A DNA stretch of 64,000 bases from Planomicrobium sp. CPCC 101079 (GCF_007859275.1 NZ_VOHC01000021.1:411352-475351), one strand, 5' to 3'; shown: positions 36,357 to 45,293, numbered from the stretch's first letter. A program made the numbers and translations. Notes: a model not told the origin generated them from the letters alone.

Positions 36357-37115
36357 ATGTGTTTGATTAATTTTCAATTCCAGAAGCATCCCAAATACAA
36401 ACTGGTTGTGGCGGCTAACCGGGATGAATTCTATGGCCGTCCTACAGAATCTGCGCATTTTTGGGAAGACACCCCTTCCATATTGGCAGGCCGGGATTTA
36501 GAGCAAGGCGGCACATGGCTAGGAGTCGACAAAACAGGAAAGTTTGCCGCTCTAACGAATTTTCGTGACCCTTCTAAACCGGAAGCCGGCAAAATTTCAA
36601 GAGGGGCTTTGGTAAGGGATTATCTTGCGGGGACCCAGTCGCCCACTGATTTTTTGGCTGCAATCAATCCTACTGACTATACCGGATTTAATTTATTGGT
36701 CGGTGATGCTGACCGTTTGTTTTATTATAATAATATTCAACCAGCCGTTACCGAAATTGCACCAGGAACGTATGGCCTTAGCAACCATCTGCTCGATACA
36801 CCATGGCCCAAGGTAATCAAAGGCAAAAAGTACCTGTATGACTACCTTTCTTCTCACGAAGAAGTGGAACTCGATTCTCTTTTCAACATACTGGCAAATT
36901 CAGAGCAAGCTTCTGATTCAGAGTTGCCACGTACGGGAATCGGCTTGGAATTCGAAAGAAAGCTATCGGCAATGTTTATCAAAACCCCTGACTATGGCAC
37001 GCGTTCTGCTTCTGTCGTATTGGTTGACTATGACGGCACCATTACTTTTGCAGAGAAGACATTCAAAAATGGCGAACAGAATGATGAGCAAATCTTTAAT
37101 TTTAAAGTAAAATAA
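36357..37115 (+). CDS. NRDE-family (TANGO2-like) protein
   Basis: 252 residues, ATG with AAAGGAGG upstream. The family name motif is present: MCLINFQF with Cys2 that becomes the N-terminal nucleophile, and VVAANRDEFYGRPT (NRDE). LAGRDLEQGGTWLGV and YGLSNHLLDTPWPK follow. The fold is Ntn-hydrolase-like; the human homologue TANGO2 is linked to metabolism and secretion, but a bacterial substrate is not known. Single gene ending at a terminator shared with the next. Confidence 0.92.
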   Translation: MCLINFQFQKHPKYKLVVAANRDEFYGRPTESAHFWEDTPSILAGRDLEQGGTWLGVDKTGKFAALTNFRDPSKPEAGKISRGALVRDYLAGTQSPTDFLAAINPTDYTGFNLLVGDADRLFYYNNIQPAVTEIAPGTYGLSNHLLDTPWPKVIKGKKYLYDYLSSHEEVELDSLFNILANSEQASDSELPRTGIGLEFERKLSAMFIKTPDYGTRSASVVLVDYDGTITFAEKTFKNGEQNDEQIFNFKVK

Positions 37116-37149
37116 ATCCATCCCTTCATCAAGAAAGGATGGATTTATT
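37111..37149. terminator. bidirectional terminator
   Basis: AATAAATCCATCC and its complement GGATGGATTTATT around a 13-base loop, between the NRDE gene and the SRPBCC gene. Confidence 0.85.
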
Positions 37150-37159
37150 TATAAAATAT

Positions 37160-37645
37160 TTAATCGAACGTAACACCCATGCTGTCTACCAGCCGCTTGT
37201 ATTCTGGATATTCGCGCTCCCACTCTTTTTCGCGCTCGATTGCTTGTTTATCTAAAAGCGCTTGGATCACATCCAGACAGACATGCCACCCGGCTAAATC
37301 ACGAGCTGTATGAGGAGTAAACCGGCTGATGAATTCAATCAGCCAAAGTTTTGTACCGCCGCCTTCCTCTTCAAGTTCAAAACGCACCTCATCTTCCCCC
37401 CACTCGAACGCCAATGTTTTGCCCTCTTGATAGTCCGTAATGGTCATGTTGTCAAATGTGCCGTCGCCCATATTGAACGAAAGAAATCCGCCTTTTTCTA
37501 ACTTTTCCACCCTCAGCTCAGGAAACCATAACTGCAATTTTTCATTGTCTGTGAGCATTGTCCATACCTGTTCTGCATTTTGTTCAAACTGCCGCTGAAA
37601 AGTTGCTGAATAGCCATATTCTACCTGGATAATTTCTGCTCGCAT
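37160..37645 (-). CDS. SRPBCC/AHSA1-family protein
   Basis: 161 residues. The in-frame ATG at 37654 directly touches the GGAGG site; the ATG at 37645 is 9 bases away and is chosen. Activator-of-Hsp90-ATPase-like helix-grip fold: FEQNAEQVWTMLTDNEKLQLWFPE at the front and the long C-terminal helix after DLAGWHVCLDVIQALL. These proteins bind small hydrophobic ligands or act as polyketide-cyclase-like; role unknown. Single gene. Confidence 0.85.
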   Translation of the reverse strand: MRAEIIQVEYGYSATFQRQFEQNAEQVWTMLTDNEKLQLWFPELRVEKLEKGGFLSFNMGDGTFDNMTITDYQEGKTLAFEWGEDEVRFELEEEGGGTKLWLIEFISRFTPHTARDLAGWHVCLDVIQALLDKQAIEREKEWEREYPEYKRLVDSMGVTFD

Positions 37646-37757
37646 CGCATCCATTCCTCCTTAAGGTATTTCTCTTTTACATTATACAGGAAAGATCTGT
37701 CGAGGAGGAATGCAGGCTGCTTGAGATGGGTATAGCATAACGAAGGAGTTGAACATC

Positions 37758-38630
37758 ATGAGACTTGGCTATGCCTGCATGAATACTGAACTGAAAACCG
37801 TTTTTAAAACTTTGCGGCTTGCAACTGCGCAAGCGGAAGGAACGGGAAAAATAAAAGAATTAACCTTAAAAAATATGGAAACCACACTTGAAGTTGTTAA
37901 ATGGAACATCGAAAATGATATATTATTTTACCGTGCATCAAGCACAATTGTTCCATTATCAACCCATCCGGTGAACGATTGGGTATGGTGGGAAGATCCA
38001 GACTTTCTGGCGCTGGCGGACAAAATCCGTGCGCTGGTGGAAACCCACCAGATGAGAGTATCTGTCCATCCAGGCCAGTATACGGTGTTAAATGCCCAAA
38101 AGCCGGAAGTGCTGGAAAAATCGATTGAGGATCTTGAGTACCACGACAAACTGATCCGGCTGCTTGGAGGAAATGACATCATTGTGCATACAGGCGGCGC
38201 TTATGGCGACAAAGAAGCCGCAAAAAAACGTTTTGCAGAAAATTATTTAAAGTTGTCCGATAGCTTGCGAAGAAGAATTCGGCTCGAAAATGACGACAAA
38301 ACGTTTACTGTTCGGGACGTCCTTGATGTCAGTAAAATGTGCGGTGTTCCCATTTGTTTGGACATCCACCATCACAACGTTAAAAACGATGGAGAGCCAA
38401 TTGATTTTGATGAAATTTTGGCAACCTGGAAAGGATTCGGCACCCCCAAAATACACATTAGTACTGGCAAGGAAGGATTTACCGATTTGCGCCATCACGA
38501 TTTAGTTTCAGCAGAGGACTTCGAACAGCTGCTCTTAGTATTAAAAGGAACGGACGCGGATATCATGTTTGAAGCAAAACTGAAAGAACAAGCGGTGCTC
38601 CCTTTTGTCCGTAAATTGTTGAACAAATAA
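37758..38630 (+). CDS. uvsE: UV DNA damage endonuclease
   Basis: 290 residues from the ATG at 37758 (RBS AAGGAG). UvsE is a TIM-barrel metal-dependent endonuclease nicking 5' to UV photoproducts and some abasic sites: MRLGYACMNTELK, FYRASSTIVPLSTHP, SVHPGQYTVLNA, IVHTGGAYGDKEAA, RLENDDK, CLDIHHHN and MFEAKLKEQA provide the His, Asp and Glu ligands. Its length matches Bacillus homologues (about 300 aa). Single unit with its own terminator. Confidence 0.96.
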   Translation: MRLGYACMNTELKTVFKTLRLATAQAEGTGKIKELTLKNMETTLEVVKWNIENDILFYRASSTIVPLSTHPVNDWVWWEDPDFLALADKIRALVETHQMRVSVHPGQYTVLNAQKPEVLEKSIEDLEYHDKLIRLLGGNDIIVHTGGAYGDKEAAKKRFAENYLKLSDSLRRRIRLENDDKTFTVRDVLDVSKMCGVPICLDIHHHNVKNDGEPIDFDEILATWKGFGTPKIHISTGKEGFTDLRHHDLVSAEDFEQLLLVLKGTDADIMFEAKLKEQAVLPFVRKLLNK

Positions 38631-38663
38631 AAAGCGGCTGCCTGATTGGGCAGCCGCTTTTTA
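38631..38663 (+). terminator. terminator of uvsE
   Basis: AAAAGCGGCTGCC-tgattg-GGCAGCCGCTTTT perfect stem with T tail. Confidence 0.94.
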
Positions 38664-38774
38664 TTTGTTGAGGAACTCTACTATCGATGACTGTGAGAGT
38701 ATGGCTGGCTATAACAAGCAGCATGAAAACAGCGCCTTCTCCTTGTCGGTCCGCTGCCAGTTTCCATAACGGCA

Positions 38775-39272
38775 TTACACTCTAAAGATATCCGCTTTAT
38801 CTTTTGGCAATTGCCTTCTCACTTTTTTTAATAAACGCTCTCTCCGTTTTTTCATGCCAGCCAAAGACAACGAGTAAAGAACAGCCTGTTCCGATAGGCT
38901 TCTGCCTTCTACAAATAACACCTCCAATAATTTACGTTCTTCTGCAGTCAACGTGATACGATCAAGCCATTCAGGCAATTCATCAGTCCAGCGGGAATCT
39001 ATCAGTTCTTCGAAATTTTCGTTTTCCACTACAGTAACCTGGGATGTGAAACGAGCTTCGTGTTTCAACTCGTCAAGTATGGCTCCGTAAATACTCCTAT
39101 AAGCAAAAGGTGTGAAATTCCCTTTCGTATCATTGAATCTGTTGTAAGCTTGCCATAACCCCACCTTACCCGCTTGCCGATACACCTCAAAATCGCGATA
39201 AATATGAAGTTTACGGATAATAGCAGAAATCATGGGCGTATACTGTTCCAACACTTTCTCAAAATGATCCAC
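38775..39272 (-). CDS. small sigma-70-family RNA polymerase sigma factor
   Basis: 165 residues, GTG start at 39272 with AAGGAA upstream. Region 2 is visible in GLWQAYNRFNDTKGNFTPFAYRSIYGAILDELK (about residues 35-65; -10 recognition and core binding), and a region-4-like helix-turn-helix follows in LTAEERKLLEVLFVEGRSLSEQA. It lacks region 1 and is near the size of SigH/ComX-type alternative factors. It is transcribed divergently from the ComK-like gene with a 236-base shared upstream region. A competence or stress role is inferred from this neighbour only. Confidence 0.85.
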   Translation of the reverse strand: MDHFEKVLEQYTPMISAIIRKLHIYRDFEVYRQAGKVGLWQAYNRFNDTKGNFTPFAYRSIYGAILDELKHEARFTSQVTVVENENFEELIDSRWTDELPEWLDRITLTAEERKLLEVLFVEGRSLSEQAVLYSLSLAGMKKRRERLLKKVRRQLPKDKADIFRV

Positions 39273-39370
39273 TTTTTTTCCTTCTGAACGTTCGTTTTAT
39301 TCCCGGGTTTGTTCAATATAAAATACCTCAATTGAATATGCCAATTGCTTTTTGTGCTATTTGGTCTAGT

Positions 39371-39383
39371 AAAAATCCCTTTT
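39371..39383. promoter_or_regulatory. ComK AT-box candidate
   Basis: AAAA-ATCCC-TTTT matches the ComK half-site AAAAN5TTTT exactly, in the region between the sigma factor and the ComK-like gene. A full K-box has two such boxes with 8, 18 or 31 bases between them; I did not find a clear second box, so it may be chance in AT-rich DNA. Confidence 0.4.
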
Positions 39384-39508
39384 AAACCCACTAAACGGGT
39401 AATATAATCTATTTATTTGTAAATAAATATCCTATTTCAAAAAAATTCGTTGATTTAGAATAGTTCAAATGATACACTTTTCTAGAATAAAGAAAGGGGA
39501 GCAATTTA

Positions 39509-39967
39509 TTGAAGCAATCAGATGAAAGATTAATTGATCGGTCTGTGTTATTTGTAGTGTCTTCTTTTGAGAACGGCTGCAAGTCGAAAATTGTTACAAA
39601 AAATGGCGTGTATTATTCTTCTTACTCTGCTCTTACGCTTATGAACAAAGCATGCATGCTTTATGCATCGACCTATGAAGGGCGCGTAAAAGCTACACGG
39701 CACAATCTTCACCAATACAAAAAGACCACTCTTTTGATTTCGGAAGATGGAGTAGCGGCATATCCCACTAAGTCTCCGACTCATCCTGAATGCGTATGGA
39801 TTTTCAATCAAGATTATCGAATGGAATCGCTCACCTCAACCAAGACTCGTCTCATCTATGATCAATACCAAGTGGCAGCAGAAGTGAATGTTTCTATGCA
39901 TACTTTGCAAAAACAACGGACGCGGATGTATGAAATGCTGTATTATTACATGAGAGTCCGAGGTTAG
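39509..39967 (+). CDS. comK: ComK-like competence transcription factor
   Basis: 152 residues, TTG start with AAAGGGGAG upstream. It aligns by eye with B. subtilis ComK (192 aa) across the central DNA-binding part: SKIVTKNGVYYSSYSALTL versus SKIIEKDCVFYVNMKPLQI, ASTYEGRVKATRHNL versus GSSYAGRKAGTYEV, and AAYPTKSPTHPECVWI versus FLFPTLSSTRPQCGWI. The C-terminal about 40 residues of ComK, which serve in control and tetramer formation, are largely absent. It could activate DNA-uptake genes elsewhere. Ends at a long-stem terminator. Confidence 0.87.
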   Translation: MKQSDERLIDRSVLFVVSSFENGCKSKIVTKNGVYYSSYSALTLMNKACMLYASTYEGRVKATRHNLHQYKKTTLLISEDGVAAYPTKSPTHPECVWIFNQDYRMESLTSTKTRLIYDQYQVAAEVNVSMHTLQKQRTRMYEMLYYYMRVRG

Positions 39968-39981
39968 AATAAATCTTAAAA

Positions 39982-40034
39982 AAAGACACCTCTCTATAGG
40001 CTGGCTAATGCCAGCCTATAGAGAGGTGTCTTTG
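39982..40034. terminator. long perfect bidirectional terminator
   Basis: Perfect inverted repeat of about 24 bp (AAAGACACCTCTCTATAGGC... and complement, loop TAAT) with A-run and T-run flanks; between the ComK-like gene and the convergent effector-binding gene. Confidence 0.94.
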
Positions 40035-40037
40035 CTA

Positions 40038-40562
40038 TTATGCTGCGTCATCACGCAGCAACAAGTAGGAAATTCGGATTTCCCACTTATTCGGATCAGG
40101 TTCTGTGTCCGGATTTGTCAAATAGCTTTCAAATCGGCCATTCCAAATCTCGATCTCGCCTTCCCAGCGCTTGTCCAGCTCCAATTCTTCTTTTTTCGCC
40201 CATATCTCTAATTCGTTAAGCGATTTTGCCAAATGATCTGGATGCCCCTGATGCACTGCCGTAACGTACGATCCGCCTGGAATCATACTCGAAAGGATCT
40301 GTTCATCTCCTGCTATGGGCCGCTCGACTGGAATTCCCACTTCTAAATGATACGCTTCCTTTTCATTGCCTATGATCCAATACCTGTAAAACAGCGGCCC
40401 GGCAGGTTCGACTCCCCTTTTCTCAAGCCAATCAACCAGTTCTTCTGCAAGTTCGATCACTTTGCCCCACTCCAGAAGCGTTGCCTGAATTGCAATACCC
40501 AAATAAGGAGTTTCAAGCAGTTCTTCTACAAATGGCTCACTGATATACCTCATCACCAACAC
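40038..40562 (-). CDS. GyrI-like/AraC effector-binding domain protein
   Basis: 174 residues; GTG start at 40562 with GGGGGAA upstream. Marks of the SOUL/GyrI-like small-molecule domain: YLGIAIQATLLEWGKV, EPAGPLFYRYWI, HLEVGIPVERPIAGDE, MIPGGSYVTAVHQG, and ending with a beta strand WEIRISYLL. There is no DNA-binding domain, so it is a stand-alone ligand binder (or cyclic-peptide/antibiotic binder). Single gene. Confidence 0.85.
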   Translation of the reverse strand: MLVMRYISEPFVEELLETPYLGIAIQATLLEWGKVIELAEELVDWLEKRGVEPAGPLFYRYWIIGNEKEAYHLEVGIPVERPIAGDEQILSSMIPGGSYVTAVHQGHPDHLAKSLNELEIWAKKEELELDKRWEGEIEIWNGRFESYLTNPDTEPDPNKWEIRISYLLLRDDAA

Positions 40563-40717
40563 GCATTCCCCCTTTCTCTTCTGCTTTAATGGATTTTGCT
40601 GCTTTATAAAATCAATACCCCAAACAGTTTTCCATTACGCCTAACTGATAAATCTAAGCCTACACCCACTTCTATTTCGCAGCCATAATATTGACATATT
40701 AAAAAGCGTTATACAAA

Positions 40718-40747
40718 TTGACAGTAGTCCTCTAAAAGCTTTAATCT
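40718..40747 (+). promoter_or_regulatory. promoter of the tetR-swrC operon
   Basis: -35 TTGACA (40718-40723), 18-base spacer, -10 TAATCT (40742-40747). A second TTGACA lies at 40691 without a good -10. Confidence 0.7.
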
Positions 40748-40752
40748 AAGGC

Positions 40753-40790
40753 AGTGACCAAGTGGTTACTTTTTATGACCAATCGGTTTC
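40753..40790 (+). promoter_or_regulatory. TetR-type operator pair
   Basis: AGTGACCA-AG-TGGTTACT (40753-40770) is an inverted repeat with one mismatched pair; a related GACCAATCGGTT follows at 40777-40788. Both lie just after the -10 box and before the ribosome site, the usual place for TetR self-repression. Confidence 0.7.
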
Positions 40791-40802
40791 GAGGAGGATG
40801 AA

Positions 40803-41621
40803 ATGGATAAAAGAAGAGAATTGATGAAACAAGCGGTGCATTTTTTTTCAATGAAAGGCTTTCATCAGACGTCTGTTCAAGAAATTGCACAAGCTTCCGG
40901 CATCTCTAAAGGAGCGTTTTACAAACATTTTGATTCAAAAGAAAGCTTGTTTATCGAAATTATCAAGCAGCACCATGAGGAAATTATTTCTGAAACATCC
41001 GCGATACATTTCTTGGAACACTTAGATCCGCTGGAAGTGTTCAATCGGAAAATAGCAATTGAAATTGAAAGGGTCTTAGATAATCATGAATTTTTCCTTA
41101 TGGTCTTCAAAGATTTTCCGCCCAGCGAAAGTGAACAAATAGCGGCTCTTTTCCAAGAACTTCAAACGTCTGCAATGGCTTCTCACAAAAAAAGCATACT
41201 TGAAGCATTTGGATCTAAAGTGGAGCCCTTCCTGCTTGACTTGGCCACTGTGCTCGGCGGTATGCTGCGGGAATATTTCATAACATTGATTTTTGAAAGC
41301 AAACAAGTGTCTCCAATAAAATTGAGTGCTTTTATTACTGGGAGCATCCATGCAATTGTTCAGCAATTGGATGAGCTGGACCCGGTACTTTCAGAAGAAC
41401 AGACATTTATTGACCAGCGAAATGAACTTTTAAAAGGCATTGAAGACAAGATACAAAGACTATCTTCAGAAAATGACAGGCTTTTGCCATCCTTTGAGTT
41501 GCTAAAAAAAGAACTTGGCAAAAAGGAACCAAAAATCTTTTTGGTTGAAGCCTTGCTTGTTTATTTGAAACAAGAACAGCAATTGGAACATGATGTCAAT
41601 CGCTTAGAAAAGCTGATATAG
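40803..41621 (+). CDS. TetR-family repressor (YerO-like) of the RND exporter
   Basis: 272 residues, RBS GAGGAGG. N-terminal helix-turn-helix: SVQEIAQASGISKGAFYKHF followed by DSKESLFIEII. The ligand domain is longer than usual (typical TetR about 190-210); residues past about 200 form extra charged helices (RNELLKGIEDKIQRLSSEN). It lies 14 bases before the RND gene, as yerO precedes yerP (swrC) in B. subtilis; it likely represses both through the operator pair. Confidence 0.9.
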   Translation: MDKRRELMKQAVHFFSMKGFHQTSVQEIAQASGISKGAFYKHFDSKESLFIEIIKQHHEEIISETSAIHFLEHLDPLEVFNRKIAIEIERVLDNHEFFLMVFKDFPPSESEQIAALFQELQTSAMASHKKSILEAFGSKVEPFLLDLATVLGGMLREYFITLIFESKQVSPIKLSAFITGSIHAIVQQLDELDPVLSEEQTFIDQRNELLKGIEDKIQRLSSENDRLLPSFELLKKELGKKEPKIFLVEALLVYLKQEQQLEHDVNRLEKLI

Positions 41622-41635
41622 AAGGAGTGTAAGAC

Positions 41636-44600
41636 TTGAAAAAAATCATTGATTTTTCCTTGAAAAATAAGTTCGCCATATGGATATTGACCATAATGGT
41701 TGTAGTGGCTGGTCTTTACGCCGGATTGACGATGAAACAAGAATCGATTCCAAACATCACCATCCCCGCCGTCACTGTCATCACTACATATCCTGGAGCA
41801 GCACCAGATGAAATTGCTGAAGAAGTAACGATTCCATTAGAACAGAGAGTCCAAAACTTGAATGGCGTGGATTTGGTGACCTCTTCTTCAATGGCCAACG
41901 CTTCCACGCTTCAAATCCAGTTTACATTTGATACCGATATGGATGAAGCCACGCGTGAAGTGGAAGCTGCGCTTGCTGAAGTTTCACTTCCTGAAGCGGC
42001 AAATGAGCCGCAAGTATCGCGGATCAGTTTGGATGCCTTTCCTGTTCTTGCGCTAAGCATCAGTAATCCTGATCGTTCTTCCGAAGAATTGACGAAGCTG
42101 GTTGAAGACAATATCCTTCCAGAACTTGAAGGAGTTGAAGGTTTATCGGAAGCGCAAGTATCCGGCCAGCGCATCCAAAAAGTCACTATGGCATTTGATG
42201 ACGATAAGTTAGCTCAATACGGATTGACGCAAGAAACGATCCAACAGATGATTCAAGGTTCAAACGTCTCATTCCCGCTTGGATTGACTGACTTTGATGG
42301 TGAATTGAAAAATCTAGTCATTGACGGCAATATTTCAACTATCGAGGACTTGGAAAATATACAAATTCCGGCTGTTCCTCAGGCTGAAACTCCAGCTAGC
42401 GGGGCAATGCCAGCTCCTGGTGCAGATATTGCTTCTGCTTCAACACAACCTGTTAATGGGACTGTTCAAAATCCAGCTGCTACAACTCCCGCGGCCGCTG
42501 CACCAACTGAAGTTCCAACAGTCTCATTAAGTGAACTGGCTACTATCGAATTGGTCAGCGAAGCCGAATCCATTTCCCGCACCAATGGCGAAGAATCAAT
42601 CGGGGTGCAGATCGTTAAAGCACCAGATGCCAACACAGTAGAAGTGGTTAATGCCGTTAAGGACATTTCAGCAGACCTCGAAGAAGAATACGGGGTTACA
42701 ATTTCCTCTACTTTCGACCAAGGCGAGCCGATTGAGCAATCGGTCGAAACGATGCTCAGCAAAGCATTGTTCGGTATTTTATTTGCGGTGATCATTATTT
42801 TGGTGTTCTTGCGCAGCTTTAAGACGACGATTATTTCCATCATCTCCATTCCATTATCGCTGTTAATCGCGATTTTCTTATTGAACCAAATGGATATTAC
42901 CTTAAACATCATGACATTAGGCGCGTTAACTGTAGCAATCGGACGGGTTATCGATGATTCGATTGTTGTCATTGAAAATATCTATCGCCGCATGGCTCTG
43001 CCAGGAGAAAAATTGCGAGGAAAAGAATTGATCCGAGAAGCGACACGGGAAATGTTTGTCCCGATTTTCTCGTCTACTGTCGTGACAATTGCGGTGTTCT
43101 TGCCGCTTGCGCTCGTCAGCGGGCAAATCGGTGAGTTGTTCTTGCCATTTGCTCTCGCAGTGGTATTTGCACTTTCGGCCTCCCTGCTTGTAGCGGTAAC
43201 CATCGTACCGATGCTTGCCCATTCAATGTACGGCAAGCAGCTTCAAAACCTATCGGCACAGAAAAATAAAAACCACGAAGAAAAACCAGGGAAAATGGCC
43301 AATGGCTATAAACGTATCCTGGAATGGACATTGAACCATAAAATCATCACTTTTGGCGGAGCTGCCGTTCTTTTAGCAGCAAGCTTCTTCCTTGTTCCTA
43401 TTATTGGGGTTAGTTTCTTGCCGGAAGAAGAACAAAAAATGGTTATGGCGACATATAGCCCGGAACCAGGCCAAACACGCCAAGATGTTGAACAGATTGC
43501 CCAGGATGCAGAAGAACTGGTCGATGCTCGGGAAGGCGTCACCTCTTATCAATATTCTATCGGCAGCAGCGGCAACTCGATGGCTGCCATGGGAGGAGGA
43601 GGCGACAATTCCGCACTTTTCTTTATCGAGTACGACAGCGAGTTTGAAAACTTCAGCGATGAAGGCGGCAAACTGATTGAAAAACTGAACAACGAAACAG
43701 GTGCCGGCGAATGGCAGACGATGGACTTTGCTTCTACGGGATCTTCAGGGCTTGAATTATATGTCTATGGAAACAATGTAGAAGACATCCAGTCGGCTAT
43801 TGACGATATTCAGCCTTTGATGGAAGAAGACAAAGGCCTTGAGAAAGTAGAATCGAGCCTCTCTGAAGCTTATGATCAATATACATTAGTCGCGGATCAA
43901 GAAACGCTGGGGCATGCCGGGCTGACATCTGCGCAAATCGGCATGGCATTAAGCAACGCCGGGGAAGCACCGGTTCTAACAACTGTTAAACACGAAGGCA
44001 AAGACGTCAACGTTTATGTGGAAGTTGAAGAGACAGAATACAGTGGAATTGATGATGTGACGGACGTCGAAGTTCCAACGGCTTTAGGATTTATGGTTTC
44101 CATCGGCGATTTGATGGAAGTTGAAGAAGGTAAATCGCCGGATACCATCAACCGAAGAGACGGCAAAATGTACGCTTCTTTATCCGCTGAAGTGATCGGA
44201 AATAATGCGGCAGAAATTTCGGCCAATCTTGACGAAAAAGTAAGCGAATTGGACTTGCCGAGCGGCGTGACAATCGATCACGGCGGTGTTACCGAACAAA
44301 TCAATGAATCGTTTACACAGCTTGGCCTTGCCATGCTTGCGGCGATTGCCATCGTTTACTTCGTGCTCGTCGTAACTTTCGGCGGTGCCCTTGCGCCATT
44401 GGCCATTTTATTCTCGCTGCCATTTACAGTGATTGGGGTGCTTGTAGCGCTCTGGATTTCAAATGAGCCATTAAGCGTCAACGCATTGATTGGTGTCTTG
44501 ATGTTAATTGGGATTGTGGTAACAAATGCAATCGTATTGATCGACCGCGTTATCCATAAAGAAAAAGAAGGTTTCACAACACGCGAAGCGCTTCTTGAAG

Positions 44601-44821
44601 CAGGTTCTACACGTCTGCGTCCTATCTTAATGACAGCACTTGCTACAGTCGGCGCGTTGATCCCTCTCGCAATTGGCGCAGAAGGCGGCGGTTTGATTTC
44701 AAAAGGACTTGGCATTACGGTAATCGGCGGTTTGATCAGTTCAACATTGCTGACGCTTGTTATTGTACCGATCGTATATGAAGTATTCTCCAAGTTCCGG
44801 AGAAAAGCAGCAAATCAATAG
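41636..44821 (+). CDS. swrC: RND-family multidrug/surfactin exporter (SwrC-like)
   Basis: 1061 residues, TTG start with AAGGAG. HAE1/AcrB type: first membrane helix then VTTYPGAAPDEIAEEVTIPL, twelve membrane segments, and in helix 4 the proton-relay Asp pair in VAIGRVIDDSIVVIENIYR. The two halves are homologous. B. subtilis SwrC (YerP, about 1065 aa) confers surfactin resistance and supports swarming. There is an Ala/Pro-rich insert of about 45 residues around residues 247-295 (EAPASGAMPAP...), not expected in AcrB. Ends at a terminator. Confidence 0.93.
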   Translation: MKKIIDFSLKNKFAIWILTIMVVVAGLYAGLTMKQESIPNITIPAVTVITTYPGAAPDEIAEEVTIPLEQRVQNLNGVDLVTSSSMANASTLQIQFTFDTDMDEATREVEAALAEVSLPEAANEPQVSRISLDAFPVLALSISNPDRSSEELTKLVEDNILPELEGVEGLSEAQVSGQRIQKVTMAFDDDKLAQYGLTQETIQQMIQGSNVSFPLGLTDFDGELKNLVIDGNISTIEDLENIQIPAVPQAETPASGAMPAPGADIASASTQPVNGTVQNPAATTPAAAAPTEVPTVSLSELATIELVSEAESISRTNGEESIGVQIVKAPDANTVEVVNAVKDISADLEEEYGVTISSTFDQGEPIEQSVETMLSKALFGILFAVIIILVFLRSFKTTIISIISIPLSLLIAIFLLNQMDITLNIMTLGALTVAIGRVIDDSIVVIENIYRRMALPGEKLRGKELIREATREMFVPIFSSTVVTIAVFLPLALVSGQIGELFLPFALAVVFALSASLLVAVTIVPMLAHSMYGKQLQNLSAQKNKNHEEKPGKMANGYKRILEWTLNHKIITFGGAAVLLAASFFLVPIIGVSFLPEEEQKMVMATYSPEPGQTRQDVEQIAQDAEELVDAREGVTSYQYSIGSSGNSMAAMGGGGDNSALFFIEYDSEFENFSDEGGKLIEKLNNETGAGEWQTMDFASTGSSGLELYVYGNNVEDIQSAIDDIQPLMEEDKGLEKVESSLSEAYDQYTLVADQETLGHAGLTSAQIGMALSNAGEAPVLTTVKHEGKDVNVYVEVEETEYSGIDDVTDVEVPTALGFMVSIGDLMEVEEGKSPDTINRRDGKMYASLSAEVIGNNAAEISANLDEKVSELDLPSGVTIDHGGVTEQINESFTQLGLAMLAAIAIVYFVLVVTFGGALAPLAILFSLPFTVIGVLVALWISNEPLSVNALIGVLMLIGIVVTNAIVLIDRVIHKEKEGFTTREALLEAGSTRLRPILMTALATVGALIPLAIGAEGGGLISKGLGITVIGGLISSTLLTLVIVPIVYEVFSKFRRKAANQ

Positions 44822-44828
44822 ATAACGA

Positions 44829-44860
44829 AACAGCACTCTCTTATGAGAGTGCTGTTTTCA
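44829..44860 (+). terminator. terminator of swrC (left copy of a duplicated hairpin)
   Basis: AACAGCACTCTC-ttat-GAGAGTGCTGTT followed by TT. The same 30 bases recur at 45294-45323. Confidence 0.93.
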
Positions 44861-44869
44861 GCTTGTTGA

Positions 44870-45250
44870 GAAAGTTAATGGTATATGAGCGAGCATTTCT
44901 TAACCGATATTTCGCCAACCAGCTGCGCTTGCCGCGGGCGAGCGCCAAGCCTCCTCAGCCGCTTCGCGTCTTGCGGGGTCTCGGCTGTCTCGCTATCCCG
45001 CAGGCGTCTCCGCCGCTTGGCTCCCTACCGGGAGAGCAGGAAATACCACCAGCGAATTCGCCCAAAAAATCATGAGTGTAGAGCATCTCCAAAGCGAATG
45101 AAAAGAAGTGACATGCAGCTTCGTCGCAAACAAGTTGGGCGAAGGCAGTTCGACCAACTTGTTTGCGACGAAGCTAGCGCAGCGATGCAGAGACAGGAGC
45201 ACAAGGTTTTCGCAGCGAGCGAGGAGGCTTAGGCCGCACCCCGTGGAAAG
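44870..45250. repeat. dispersed hairpin-rich repeat, copy 1
   Basis: Non-coding G+C-rich block sharing long identical segments with copy 2 (63415-63883) in the same orientation: TTCGCCAACCAGCTGCG, ATCATGAGTGTAGAGCATCT, CCAAAGCGA, TTGGGCGAAGGCAGTTCG, CCAACTTGTTTGCGACGAAG and GCGAGCGAGGAGGCTTAGGC. It holds a perfect 22-bp inverted repeat (arms 45117-45138 and 45154-45175, loop of 15). No transposase; small frames here are shadows. Nature unknown: MITE-like or structured repeat of the genome. Confidence 0.9.
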
Positions 45251-45293
45251 CGTCCATGTGAAAAGAGCAACAAGAGTTTCTCGAAAGCCTGGT

